From Branchipolynoe longqiensis (taxonomy: Eukaryota; Annelida; Polychaeta; Phyllodocida; Polynoidae), in NCBI GenBank assembly GCA_030323885.1, contig CM059194.1, positions 30,545,367 to 30,609,366 of the forward strand: 64,000 nucleotides of DNA. Direction: 5' to 3'. This document shows, one piece after another, positions 10,736-21,449 of the stretch. The position numbers and the translations under genes were made by a program. Within the stretch, counting starts at the first letter, position 1, and each line of letters starts with the position of its first letter. The notes below the pieces were generated by a model. It ran no database searches and was not told the origin of the DNA. It saw only the letters and a list, made by a program, of their open reading frames with translations.

Positions 10736-12149
10736 GATATAATGAATACATTTAAGACACAGCTAGCCATAGTTAAGCATTTTGAGCTAACAAAGATACA
10801 ATCCCCTCAAAACATTCAGTCACTTTACAGGCTGATGTTCACATTACCATTTTTCAATCTTGTTCTAAATATTATGATGTCAAATGTGTTAACAGAAATT
10901 TCTTTCAAATAAATATATAACCAATGTCTGAGTAACCCTACCAATTTCCTAGCTCTACATATGTTATTAACAATAGGATATAAATAAAGTTATGAATAAA
11001 ATAAGTAAAACTGACTCTGGCTATGCCTAAGGTGCTAACACTAGTCTGAGTGACCAGATGTGTCTAGCTCTACATGCAGATGGTATAAGATGTGCTGATT
11101 AGATTGGCGATAAAAGATTAACATCTTAATTTATTATATATATATTTTTGTAGTTGGTATTCTATGTTTCAAACAGGAGCTGAAATGTGCTGAAACTAAC
11201 AGATTTCATAGCTACACAGTGCCATGTGCTTTGCGCACGTTTGTTTTGCTGCCCAACATCCCACAATGCACCGCGCAGCCTGAATTACGAACCCGTCTAT
11301 AGCCTAGGGCCTCTTTTCATCTAATTCCGGCACTGACCATTCTATTTAGAGGACCGAGAGACTCAAACGCAATATTATAACAATATAACGTTTATTAGAT
11401 GATGGTTACCTTTCAGTTTCAGGCTTGATCCATTTTGAGTAGTAAAGAATAAAATTCAGATGTCATTTAAAATTAATTATCAGAATTACAAACAGTGCTA
11501 TCAGACTGAGCAGTTTGATATTAGCGTCCAGCAAACCTGGACAAGCAATTTGGAATTATAATTGATACCACCACAGGGAAAATGTGTTATCAACACTATT
11601 TAGGTATTTAAAGGGCCTGTAACATGACCAAAACAACTTTATTTATTCATGATTATCATGATCAAATCTGATCAGTCATATTTTGCATAGCTTGAAAGAA
11701 TATAATCTCTGGGAGTTATTTAAGGTCCAGCCATTGTTTGAGCGTCTCTTATAATCAAGTTATGTCTCCTACTGTCATTCAGCTTTAATGGTTGCCATCA
11801 ATGAGGCAGGCTCGGGACTACTTATAGACTTGGAAGGTCGTGTAAGCCATAGTGATATAGAGGCTGTAAAGCCTAAATCCATAATAATATTGTATTGTAT
11901 AGCACCATTTATAATTAAATGTAAAGGTTATTGTGTATGCCTTATAAGCTATCCAAGTCCATCCTTCCCTGTGTCATATCACAGAACTACTAATAATAGC
12001 CATGGGGTACTCAGCATAGGGAAGACCAGTCTCGACCTACTGGGTTTGAGGTCAAATATCCCATTGTGAGTATGATCTTTCATTAAGATCATACTCAGAA
12101 TGGTGAAATGGTGATACATGATGAAATCATGTGACCAGATTTGATTGAT
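10736..12149. other. Intron sequence without recognised features
   Basis: This is AT-rich unique-looking sequence. Open frames are short and show no domains. Nothing further is supported. Confidence 0.5.
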
Positions 12150-12300
12150 TGATTGCTGGTTTGTTTACACCATGTAAGCAGCATAGGCTATATTCACGGC
12201 GAGAATTGTTTGTTCTTCATTCAACCATTGCCTTTACATATAATGTAAAGGCACACAATCAATTACGTGTCAATAGACACTTATGAATTTTAAAAACTCA
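12150..12300 (-). repeat. Dispersed repeat with (AATC)n tail, reverse strand
   Basis: On the minus strand AATTCTCGCCGTGAATAT, CCTATGCTGC and an (AATC)n end match 5105-5268. Read in its own orientation it starts beside the LINE fragment that ends at 12320. Confidence 0.6.
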
Positions 12301-12319
12301 CAATCATATAATTTGTGGT

Positions 12320-13396
12320 CATGGTGAATAAAATAGATGGAAGAATTAATTTATCAAAATTGTTTTAATAAACTATATGAGGTGGTACAGCCCAGCTGTC
12401 CTCAAAAAGGCTAAAATGTCTTCCTGTTTTACTTTAGTAAAAAGGTCATGCATGCTGTTGGCAGTTTAAAATTGTTGGTGCAGTGCCATAAAATCCACAC
12501 AGTTTAGTCAAGTCTGTTTGACTGTCAGTGGGGACTGACATCCAATACATTCAGGGTCCCTCTTGAGCAGGAAAATGTGTGTTAGCCATGAGTGGCCAAT
12601 ACAGCAGTGGCTAAGGACCACTCGGTCCCGGCAACCCCTTGCATGAGACTGTGGTGGTTTTCCCATAGACCATTCAATTTCATGCAATTAGCTAACGTTT
12701 TTATCCCACTCGCTTTGCCACTTGGATTTGATGTGGGTGACTATTGCTGGTTTCAGATCAGAGTGGGGCATGGCCAGGCACCCAACACAAGTGGATGTTA
12801 TATCCATCTGTTGCCAGCTGGTTCATTTTGTAAATGACCTCTGCCATGAATGGGTGGTCCGTTTTTAGCCCAGCAACAGCTTGCAGGCATGAAAACGAAT
12901 TGCTGTATATAACATATTTAGTGTAGTTGGATAGTTCAATGACCTACAATGCAAGAAGGATTGCTCGGGCTTCCACCATAAAAATCTAGCTCTGATTGGG
13001 TATGTGAATGCCGAATTTCTTCCCCTGGCAAACTCCTGCAGCAGCTACCCAGTTGTGGTCTTTCGAACCGTCAGTATACATAGAGAAGTGGTCTTCAAAC
13101 TGGCACTGAATCTCTGCATACAGTCGCTAATACTTGAGTGAATATGTCCCAGACTTCCTCTGTTCTGTGAGTCGGAGGATGACCGATGGCTTCCTCAACA
13201 ACCACGGGTTGATATTCTGGGACCTGGCTATCCTCTAATACACCAGTTTGGTTCTCCTATTGTCAAGTGATGGCTCGTTGGCTTCGATGTAGAGGCTCTG
13301 AACTGGAGAGGTGCAAAAGGCACCAGGGGCCAAATGCAGCCGCTGGTGATGGAACGTGTCCAGCAGCCCAATGTAAAATATTCTGATATATGGCAT
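12320..13396 (-). pseudogene. I-clade LINE ORF2 fragment: RT C-terminus, RNase H, 3' end
   Basis: Reading the minus strand from 13396, LLDTFHHQRLHLAPGAFCTS and then SLYIEANEPSLDNRR match the region after the reverse transcriptase core in I/Nimb-clade LINEs. FEDHFSMYTDGSKDHNWVAA near 13090-13030 is the RNase H start with its TDGS motif. GHSWLTHIFLLKREPECIGC followed by QSPLTVK near 12610-12500 is the typical C-terminal cysteine-containing end, and a short 3' region follows. Stops and frameshifts interrupt the frame, so the copy is dead. It is 5'-truncated, as usual for LINEs, and lies antisense to the RGK gene. Confidence 0.85.
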
Positions 13397-13530
13397 GGGG
13401 GTGGGGGGGCTTTTATGTGAGGTGTTAGCCAAGTGAGCATATATGTATATGTATGTATATGAGTCACCCCATTTGTCGCCTTTTACGATCTGCAAGGGGG
13501 CGCAATGGAACTATTCTACCCCGGTGTGGC

Positions 13531-13578
13531 AGGAAATTGCAAATCCCTGGATTTACAGGGTTTGCGATTTCCTGCTGC
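13531..13578. other. Short hairpin-forming inverted repeat
   Basis: GCAGGAAATTGCAAATCCCT and AGGGTTTGCGATTTCCTGC face each other across a loop of about 8 bases with two mismatches or bulges. It lies just beyond the LINE fragment. No further signal identifies it. Confidence 0.5.
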
Positions 13579-13774
13579 TCCAGTTCCCCACTGGGGACCA
13601 GATTTTGAAATAATCCTAATTATTAAATGACTGAATAGCTTTGTCAGCACATTTCCAATGGTGATATTCATTACAGTGTCTAATGACCTGCTCTGTCTGA
13701 TAAATATGATATCAGACTAGTGGCTCAGGCCAGTAACAGGAGATAAATGTTTAAGTCTTATCATATTAATGCAA

Positions 13775-14011
13775 ATAAAGAGTAAAGCTTGTTTTATTTA
13801 ACAATGCCTGTAGAGCGCTTTGATTTTTTTATCGCACCATTGGCTATTGGACATCAAACATATGGTCATTCTGACATATTTCTTTAGAGGAAACCCACTG
13901 CCGCCACATAGGCTCTTTCCAATAAGCAGCAAGGGGTCTTTTATATGCACTTTCCCACAGACAGGACAGCACATACCACAGCCTTTGCTGAACCAGTTGT
14001 GGTGACCTGGT
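13775..14011 (-). mobile_element. SINE family 1, 5'-truncated, 17-bp target duplication
   Basis: On the minus strand it contains AAGTGCATATAAAAGACCCC, AAAGAAATATGTCAGAATGA and a 3' end related to GTTAAATAAAACAAGC. It is flanked by TTATCATATTAATGCAA at 13758-13774 and 14012-14028, a clean target-site duplication. The tRNA-like head is missing. The full-length relative is at 36467-36804. Confidence 0.88.
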
Positions 14012-14587
14012 TTATCATATTAATGCAATATCCAATCCTATCAATATCACTTGTAGGACCGCCACAAAGAAAATCCTAATCCAGCTTTTTATTGGCAAAT
14101 ATTGACAGCGATTTGTCAGTAAGAAATGTCTGCTCTCCCGGGGAAAAGTATCAGCCCGCAGACATTGATTCTCTCCTCAGAGAGGAGATTGATTGCTAAA
14201 TATTGTTATTCAGATAAATAAACAGAGGTCTGTTACTTTCGACAGAACTTTACTTTGGTGTGGGCCATGAAACAAAACCACCCAGATGGATCTTATAACC
14301 TTCAATTAACAACATTATTGCAAGGTGGCTTTTTTACCTCCAACCTCCACGCACTGTTAAGTTCTCACTGATGTAGAAAATAGTAGAATGGGAATGATGA
14401 AGCTTTAGGCCACATGAGAGACTTGCATTTGGTTTTTATTTTAATAGTAGGTTAAGCTAGCGATGTTACTAAAATGCAAACATGCATACTGTCGGCCACT
14501 TGCTGTTTGGAAAGTCGCCATCGTAACTCCCAGTAATCACTGGAGCCCACTGCTGGAGCATAATGAACTCTATCTAGGTTTGCAGAC

Positions 14588-14921
14588 CAGATGGGATGGC
14601 CGAATGAGTTGAGCGTCCGTCTTCCGTTTTTGCTAGATCGTGGGATTCGAACCCTGGTCCAGTCAAACCTCCGACTTAAAAATTGATACTTGTCGCTTCC
14701 TAGCCAGTCGCTCGGCATTATTAGGATAGGGCAAGGACTGGTTGGATCAGTGTCAGGATAATGTGACTGAGTGGGATATCAGGTCATGGTGCTAGCAGTC
14801 TGGTCTCCCAGTGTGGCAGCACTATAAAGTGACCATGAGTGCGCACTGTCACAAGTCGGTACCTGTCCTGATATGACCTTAGATGTTGCCAGGACGTAAC
14901 ACTCCAACAACCAACCAAGCT
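14588..14921 (+). mobile_element. SINE family 2
   Basis: The tRNA-like head is GGGATGGCCGAATGAGTTGA with B-box GATTCGAACCC. The GTCAGGATAATGTGACTGAG body and GATATGACCTTAGATGTTGC tail follow. The end is AACAACCAACC. Confidence 0.85.
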
Positions 14922-15017
14922 ATCTAGGTTTGCAAATGTGTCTACACCAGAGTGCATGCCCAGACTAATGATGTGGGTGGAGGCTGTAATGTTTAGCTCC
15001 AAATAGGCAGATGGGGA

Positions 15018-15331
15018 AGGGGAGAGGGTCGATTCGGTAGAGTGCTGGCTTCCCATGCAGCAGAAGGTCGGGAATTCTAAATCCCAGCGAGTCAAACCAA
15101 TGACGTACAAAATTGATACTTGTCGCTACCTAGCCTGGCACTCGGTAATACTAGAAAAAGGCAAGGACTGGTTAGCTCAGTATCTTCTGCAGGGTCATGG
15201 TGCTGGTGGTATGGTCTCCTAGAAGGGCAGCACTATATAGTCACCATGAGTGTTCACTGTCACAAGTCAGTGCCCATCTTGATATGACCTTCGATGTTGC
15301 AGGATGTCAGACCCAAACAACAAACAAACAA
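15018..15331 (+). mobile_element. SINE family 2
   Basis: The head (GTCGATTCGGTAGAGTGC) and B-box-like GGGAATTCTAAATCCC are followed by the family body and GATATGACCTTCGATGTTGC. It follows the previous copy by about 100 bases in the same orientation. Part of the body (CAGTGTCAGGATAATGTGAC) is deleted. Confidence 0.8.
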
Positions 15332-15862
15332 ATATCCAGTGCGTGTTAACTTATCTTCCCTCTCATATCCACACCTGCTGCTATTTAGGTTTCATCGGGC
15401 ACTGTTGTTACTAAGATATTAGCTTGGTGGGTTTCTTTTTTAACTAGGTCATTCTCTGAAACGGGGCACCAATGGTTGGCATGGAGACCAAAAGTGAAAA
15501 TATTCCAAATAATAGCAGCAAGCATTCCAAATAATAGCAGAATGCATGTTAATTTGAATTTTCGCAAATTGAGTACAATATTTAAATCACCCATATAAAA
15601 TGGGATTCCCAAACACACATCCAAAATATGATTTTAACCACAACAAATTAAACCAAGATGTAATGATTCCAACCATACTTTTGATACAGTTGTGGGATAG
15701 ATTAAATACATGTAGGACGGCGGACATACCTAACACACGGAGGCAAAAATAACTAGTTAACTTGCGACCAAAAAGAAAAACATAATTAATTTTCACCCAC
15801 ATAACCTGGAAACCAAATATGTGGTGCCCAGTGTCAGAGAAGGGCCCAGCTCCTAATTGTCA

Positions 15863-15984
15863 TTTTAGCCCTCTCAGAATGCAGGTCACACACAGCCTGA
15901 GTAAACTGATCCAGAAACCATGCACCACTCTGTGTGCTGTCATGTGGATTCTCTGTGTGACCTGCATTCTGAGAGCGCTAAAAA
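15863..15984. mobile_element. Small foldback element of 122 bp
   Basis: The arms TTTTAGCCCTCTCAGAATGC and GCATTCTGAGAGCGCTAAAA, each continuing with AGGTCACACA or its complement, give about 32-bp inverted repeats around a 54-bp loop. The rest of 15332-16037 shows a direct repeat of TTCCAAATAATAGCAG at about 15504 and 15525 and no gene. Confidence 0.65.
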
Positions 15985-16037
15985 GAAAACTACTACACTG
16001 GTACCTATTATTAAATAGATTCACCGTTGTGTTGTAT

Positions 16038-16565
16038 AGCCTCAGATAGTGTTTGTGCTATATAGTCTCGGATAGTGTCTGTGCTCTATAGCCTCGGATA
16101 GTGTATGTGCTCTATAACCTCGGATTGTCTCTGTCCTCCATAGCCTTGGATAGTGTCTGTGCTCTATAGCATTGGATAGTGTCTGTGCTCTATAGCCTCG
16201 GATAGTGTTTGTATTCTATAGCCTCGGATAGTGTTTGTGCTCTATAGCCTCACATAGTGTATGTGTTCTATAGCCTCGGATAGTGTATGTGCTATATAGC
16301 CTCGGATAGTGTTTGTGCTCTATAGCCTCACATAGTGTATGTGTTCTATAGCCTCGGATAGTGTATGTGCTATATAGCCTCGGATAGTGTCTGCTCTATA
16401 GCCTCGGATAGTGTTTGTGCTCTATAGCCTTGGATAGTGTATGTGCTGTATAGCCACGGTTAGTGTTTGTGCTCTATAGCCTCGGATAGTGTTTGTGCTC
16501 TATAGCCTCGATAGTGTCTGTGCTATCTAGCCTCGGATAGTGTCTGTGCTCTATAGCCTCAGAGA
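16038..16565. repeat. Tandem repeat of 26 bp, about 20 copies
   Basis: The unit is CCTCGGATAGTGTTTGTGCT followed by CTATAG, with period 26 and few indels. Variants differ mainly at the GTNTGTGCT position. There are no spacers between copies, so this is not a CRISPR array. Confidence 0.93.
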
Positions 16566-16578
16566 GGGTATGTGATTG

Positions 16579-17220
16579 AAGGCCCGGTCACATACCCGTT
16601 AGTGAACGTAGTTGAACGTAGTGGAGGCTAACCTAGTTGAATGTAGTTGAACGCAGTTGAACGTATCGGCATCCATACTTCTACATGATGAGAGCGTGAT
16701 AAGAACGTGTGTGGGCCGTGAGTTCCGATTTAAGCTTTGGACATGTTCAAAAGAGAGGTATGTTTGAGGCAGACATAGCCTCTGTGATGATAACATACTC
16801 TAGTGTACTTTTGTGTATGCTAGCGGACTTCTTAATGTACTCTAGCATACCCTAGTGTACTTTCACCCGCACAAAACCTTGGCCGTTCTGCCGTGGTCAC
16901 ATAGCTGTTAGTGGATGAAGTTGAACGTAGTTGACGTAGTTGAATGTAGTTGACGTAGTTGACATAGTTGAACGTAGTTGAACGTAGTTGAACGTAGTTG
17001 AACGTAGTTGAACGTAGTTGGACGTACCGGGATCCATACCGTAATGTACCGGGATCCGTACCGTAATGTATTTATCCGTACTATTAGGTGGGTGATCAAC
17101 CAAAACCTGCCATACCTTAACGTAGTTTAACGTAGTGATAGCACGTTTCACCCACGTTAATCTATCCTACGTTCAACTACGTTCAACTACGTTCACTAAC
17201 ATGTATGTGGCCAGGGCTTT
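16579..17220. mobile_element. Foldback element with GAACGTAGTT arms
   Basis: The ends AAGGCCCGGTCACATAC and GTATGTGGCCAGGGCTTT are inverted, followed inward by GTTAGTGAACGTAG and its complement. The arms consist of tandem TTGAACGTAG motifs. The flanks ATTG at 16575-16578 and 17221-17224 look like a 3- or 4-bp duplication. At 16732-16753 is a core related to TTTGGACATGTTCAAAAG, shared with elements 1225, 39834 and 54007. A second internal arm start at about 16893 suggests an internal duplication. Confidence 0.7.
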
Positions 17221-17828
17221 ATTGTCTCTGATAATGCCGGGTAGGACAATAAGGACTGCCTGGTTGCCCAGGGAACCTAGTTTACTCGGTCAGGCAAGTG
17301 AAGGTCTCAGTGTCCTCCCCAAACCAGCATGTCATTATTTTTCTGATTTGCAGGAGCAGATTTCAGTTTCAATTGGCTGACCTGGGCTTGGGCAAGTAGT
17401 TTTGCCACTCGCACAAGTAGAAAATTCCGTCACTTGCCCAATTTGTGTATGCCCACAAAAGTGTATCTCCTACCCTGTAATGCATGCACCTTATAATCTG
17501 GGATAATGTATGCGTTTTGAACTGAAATAACCCATATTCATCCACTTTGCGACAAGCCCACCTATTCAGCAGAAATCATCTCTTGCTTTTCTTTTCAACA
17601 AAGTGTCCTAATTGGAATTCCACCCATGGAGAGCTGTAATTTAACATTCGCCTTCGTGTAGGCGAAACACCAATATTATTGGATAATGTTCTTCCCAAAA
17701 TGCTCGCCATGAGTTCCCACTGAGTGTGATTAGGAAATTCCAAGCCACGTAAATCGTTCTTATAAGAGGAATTGATGAGCGAGACTACAATAGCATAAGA
17801 TTAGTTTTAATAATTTAAGCAGTTTTTT

Positions 17829-17993
17829 AAAGTTGTATAGTCCAAAGGTTTTGAATGTCTGTCTCTCTCTCTCTCTTTTTTAGATAGATATATTGAGTTG
17901 ATCGTTATATTTGACCTTACATTAGTTTGAATTAACTTTTTATTTTAAATGGCTAACTTTGGAGATATTTGAAGTGAAAACATCCAAAATTGT
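17829..17993. mobile_element. MITE P fragment
   Basis: TTGTATAGTCCAAAGGTTTT starts a stretch that matches the 5' half of MITE P, including TTTAAATGGCTAACTTTGGA, GATATTTGAAGTG and the TGATCGTTATATTTGACC segment. A CT microsatellite sits inside. The right half is replaced by a SINE tail. Confidence 0.65.
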
Positions 17994-18097
17994 GAGGCAG
18001 TACTATAAAGTCTCCATGAGTGCGCACTGTCACAAGTAGGTACCCGCCCTTATATGACCTTAGATGTTGCCAGGACATAAAACTCCAACGATCAACA
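17994..18097 (+). mobile_element. SINE family 2, 3' fragment
   Basis: It contains GCAGTACTATAAAGTCTCCA, GCGCACTGTCACAAGTAGG and GACCTTAGATGTTGCCAGGA. This is a 5'-truncated copy joined to the MITE P fragment. Confidence 0.75.
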
Positions 18098-19694
18098 AAA
18101 CAAAGAAAAACTAAATTGTTGCCAGCTTCATATGTTGTTTTTTTCCCGGGTTTTTTTTCACACTAGCTTCTGTAAATATATAACATTTTGGTTTTATTGC
18201 ACAATGCTTTAGAACACCTGCTACTTCGTGCATGATATTAAATTTGTCTTTAACATTATTGATATTGCTAGAATATAAAACGAACAAACATCTGGACACC
18301 TCGCCACTGTTGACCACCCATGGGGCTTTCTCAACATTCAATACACTAACCACACTAAATAAAATCTGCAATCTGACAAAATAAGGTTCCAAAAATAGAA
18401 TTAATTGCGGCCTGTGTCACAGCATGTGTCAATCACACGATGTGAATGTTATTTTAGTCGATTGTAATGAAATCGCACAAGTGAGATTGTCGACTGTGGT
18501 GTGCGTAAATAACACATGGAGACGGAGTTATAATGGGTCTCCCTAAAATATAGCAAAATAACCACAATCTCCCAATTTCTCGCTTTTAATTTTTAATCTC
18601 CTGCCAAGGAATCATTATTGTGTTTTAAAACATAATTATACATCATTGCTCACGGACACAGCTGACTCAGGGGCATCAGTGGGTTAATCAAGGCTTTTAT
18701 TCGGGTGCTGCCCACCCTGCGTCATGTACATTGACTGTGTATCATCAGGCAAGAAGCGAACGAGCGAAGGCCCCAATATATTGGGGAAATGAAATGTGAT
18801 GAGGGCATATGAGTTATGTGAACGATTTAACAAACGAGTAATCAATTACCTTAAAGTAGAATAGCAATAGTTAATGATAAACATATGAGATAACAGTACA
18901 GGGTACATTATCAGAAATGTGACATTTAAATAGGTGTGATCTGTCAACTGTGCGGGTGCCAGTTGCTCATTAGATGGTATTCTTTATTTTTTACTTTAAA
19001 TGCTTGATTGATTTTCGGTTTTGTTGATTGTTGTGGGCACAATCAACTGCAGGTGTGGGTGGGTGGGTAAAATTGGAGGTGGGAAGTGGTCAGTGCGGGC
19101 GTTTTGAGAAGACTGACCAGCTTCAGTGGCTCCGGGAGATGCCAGGATAGTGCCGGGCCGTGATGGCTGGCAGGAGTTTTTATAGGCCTCCCCCCCCCAG
19201 CGGGGAGGAGGGGGGGGGGGGTGTGAGCGACCGTGTCGTGCATCACTCCCCCCACCCCCACCACCCGACCCCTACCCCCCACCCCTACCACAGTAGTGGC
19301 AGGGGGGGAAGGCTTCGGCCTTGAGTCTGCCGTGTCCAGCAATGACACCGAATGAGCGACCTCGCTCATTCAAGACATTTTTCATAAGAATACCCCAGAA
19401 TGCACCATTTTGTATCACGTTTTCCCCTGTCGAAGGGGGTGATTCCCCTCCCCCACACTCCGCGCTTGGACCACATGATTTGTAAGTTGTGTGTTAGGGA
19501 GATCTCCTTATTCACATGCTTATCTACCTAGTACATCTGTCATATTCTCAGGAATATCCAAAGAAATAGATGAGTCATGACAATCACTAATGGGTGACAA
19601 AGGTACATCTGAATAAAGCATTCATTTAAAATGACAACATTTACTTCTTCATAATTGTCAAATACGGCTAGTCATAATTTGCAAACCTTCAAGC
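18098..19694. other. Intron sequence, no gene recognised
   Basis: AT-rich to 18650, then more mixed. G and C homopolymer runs lie at 19190-19290. The GTTTTTATAGGCC and GCTTTTATTCGGG stretches recall promoter and polyadenylation parts of retroelement terminal repeats, but no paired copy supports this. Confidence 0.35.
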
Positions 19695-19769
19695 TACAGT
19701 GGAACTCCATTATAACGTGCCCCAATTTAACGTAAATTCTGATATAACGCGATGATTCATTGTACCAAT

Positions 19770-20504
19770 GATGCGCGAAAAGGAAGAAGGCAAGGCGGAG
19801 GTGGAGAAAAGAGGCGTTTATTGGTAGGCCTCCGGCAGAAAACAGAGCATGGTAACAGCGAGGAGGCTCATGAGGAGCAACAAAGCAAATATAATGGTAT
19901 AACTAGGTAAGAGGCCCATAAGGAGCAAGAGTCAGAGTTCGTGCTTTTTAGGAGGTCATGTGAGGGGGGGGCGCCGAGGAGCCCTCCACCAGCTGGAAGA
20001 GAAAGGAGGTTAAAAGAGAGTTGGGTGGGTGGGTGGAGGAAAAATGGCAGAGCGTGGAGGAGGCTGGAGGGCGAGTGACTGAGGGAGGCCGGCGGGCGGC
20101 CTTATAAGGGAAGGCAGGAGGGCGATGGCAGGGGAGGTGTGAAAGCAGCGGGCCCGGGGGAGGGCGAGGGAGAAAGCTGAGAGGCGGACGTCGAGGGAGG
20201 TGCGAATGCTGCGTGACGACCGGGGAGGCGGGGGAGGGTCTCTTCCTCTCCACGCATCAAACGCAATGCTCGCATTACGACCGATGCGCGAAAAGGAAGA
20301 AGGCAAGGCGGAGGTGGAGAAAAGAGGCGTTTATTGGTACTCCTCCGGCAGAAAACAGAGCATGGTAACAGTGAGGAGGCTCATGAGGAGCAACAAAGCA
20401 AATATAATGGTATAACTAGGTAAGAGGCCCATAAGGAGCAAGAGTCAGAGTTCATGCTTTTTAGGAGGTCATGTGAGGGGGGGACGCCGAGGAGCCCTCC
20501 ACCA
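19770..20504 (-). repeat. Ngaro 3' block: B2, A2 and B1 repeats
   Basis: On the plus strand B2 is 19770-19991, A2 is 20037-20282 and B1 is 20283-20504, with 45 bases between B2 and A2. B units begin GATGCGCGAAAAGGAAGAAG and end GAGCCCTCCACCA; A units begin AGGAAAAATGGCAGAGCG and end GCATTACGACC. The recombinase reading frame ends inside B1. The GCGTTTATTGG segment reads CCAATAAACGC on the coding strand, a plausible polyadenylation signal. Confidence 0.92.
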
Positions 20505-21440
20505 AAGCGGAGGAGAGGGCTCGAGGCGCGCCCGACGGGGCGAGGCGGGGCACGTATGCATGCACCGCCTCAGAGGTCCAGGTGCCCTGGGCCATGATAT
20601 TCGCCAGGGGCACCCCGGCGCGGTGGCAGGCTTGCGCGGCGCCTCGGCGGAGGCTGTGGAGAGTGAATGTATCAGGGGCCGGCACCCCCTGGGCCTGCAG
20701 GGCGCCCCTCAGGAGTGCGGTGAGGGAGCGAGGGTCGAGGGGCCGGCCGGAGGGCATGATGAAGGCCGGCGCGTCGGGGGGCGCCGTGCACTGGGCGAGG
20801 GCACTCTGCCAGGCCGAGACGGGGCAGAGGGTAGATCCCAGGGTGGCAGGCACGAAGAGGGCGACCGCGCCCGAGGGGCCGGAGATGGTCTTGGAGCTCC
20901 TAATGAGAAGCCGGAGGCCCCCGGGCGTGGGGCGGACGTCGGCACGGGTGAGGGTATGGGGGCCGCCCCAACCCTCGGGGCTCGGGGCCAGAAGGTTGGA
21001 CTGTCGGAGCATCCCGAAGTACCCGAGGAGGAGGGCGGCCCGAGGCACGAGGGAAGCAGGGCCCGCTCGCGTGAGGTGGGCGATGGCGAGAGCAAGGTGT
21101 TGCGGGGTCAGGGGAGGGGCCTGGCGCGGGACGTGCGTGGAGGTGTGTTCCCCCCCCCCCTGACATACGTCTTTGGCGAGGCGAGCGTCGAAGCCCGAGG
21201 TGAGGCCCCCTCCACCCAGGACCGCGCCCCCGAGAGGGCGTTCTTGATGGAGGCCGGGGCGAGGGCGCGGCCAAAGAGGGAGGCGGTGAAGGTGGCGACG
21301 TCGAAAGCTGACGGCGCGAGGGGGTCCATGCCTCGGGCGACTGCGTAGGCCACGAAGTCCTCGGCTTGGCGGCGGCGGTTCCTCCAGGTCGCTGGGGTGA
21401 GTGCTGCGAGCCGTAGGCGGGTGACATCAGCGACCTCGGC
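20461..21440 (-). pseudogene. Tyrosine recombinase of the minus-strand Ngaro element
   Basis: This is the integrase-like enzyme expected to insert the circular DNA intermediate by site-specific recombination. The N-terminal part (21440 to about 21160) has RLRLAALTPATWRNRRRQAE and a SAM-like helical core. The catalytic part (21160-20461) shows FGMLRQSN (first Arg), RSSKTISG (Lys), HSLRRG (His-x-x-Arg) and GTWTSEAVHAYV with the Tyr nucleophile. All key residues appear present. The two halves lie in different frames, with the break near a C/G homopolymer at about 21150-21160. The frame ends inside repeat B1. Confidence 0.85.
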
Positions 21441-21449
21441 GGAGGGGAA

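Noticed and set aside
16038..16565. CRISPR-like regular repeat
   Set aside because: The 26-bp units follow each other without unique spacers, and the sequence context is a eukaryotic intron.
19022..19480. Terminal repeat of a third Ngaro or DIRS element
   Set aside because: It shows GC-rich runs and a TTTTTATAGGCC stretch but no partner repeat and no adjacent recombinase or RT frame.
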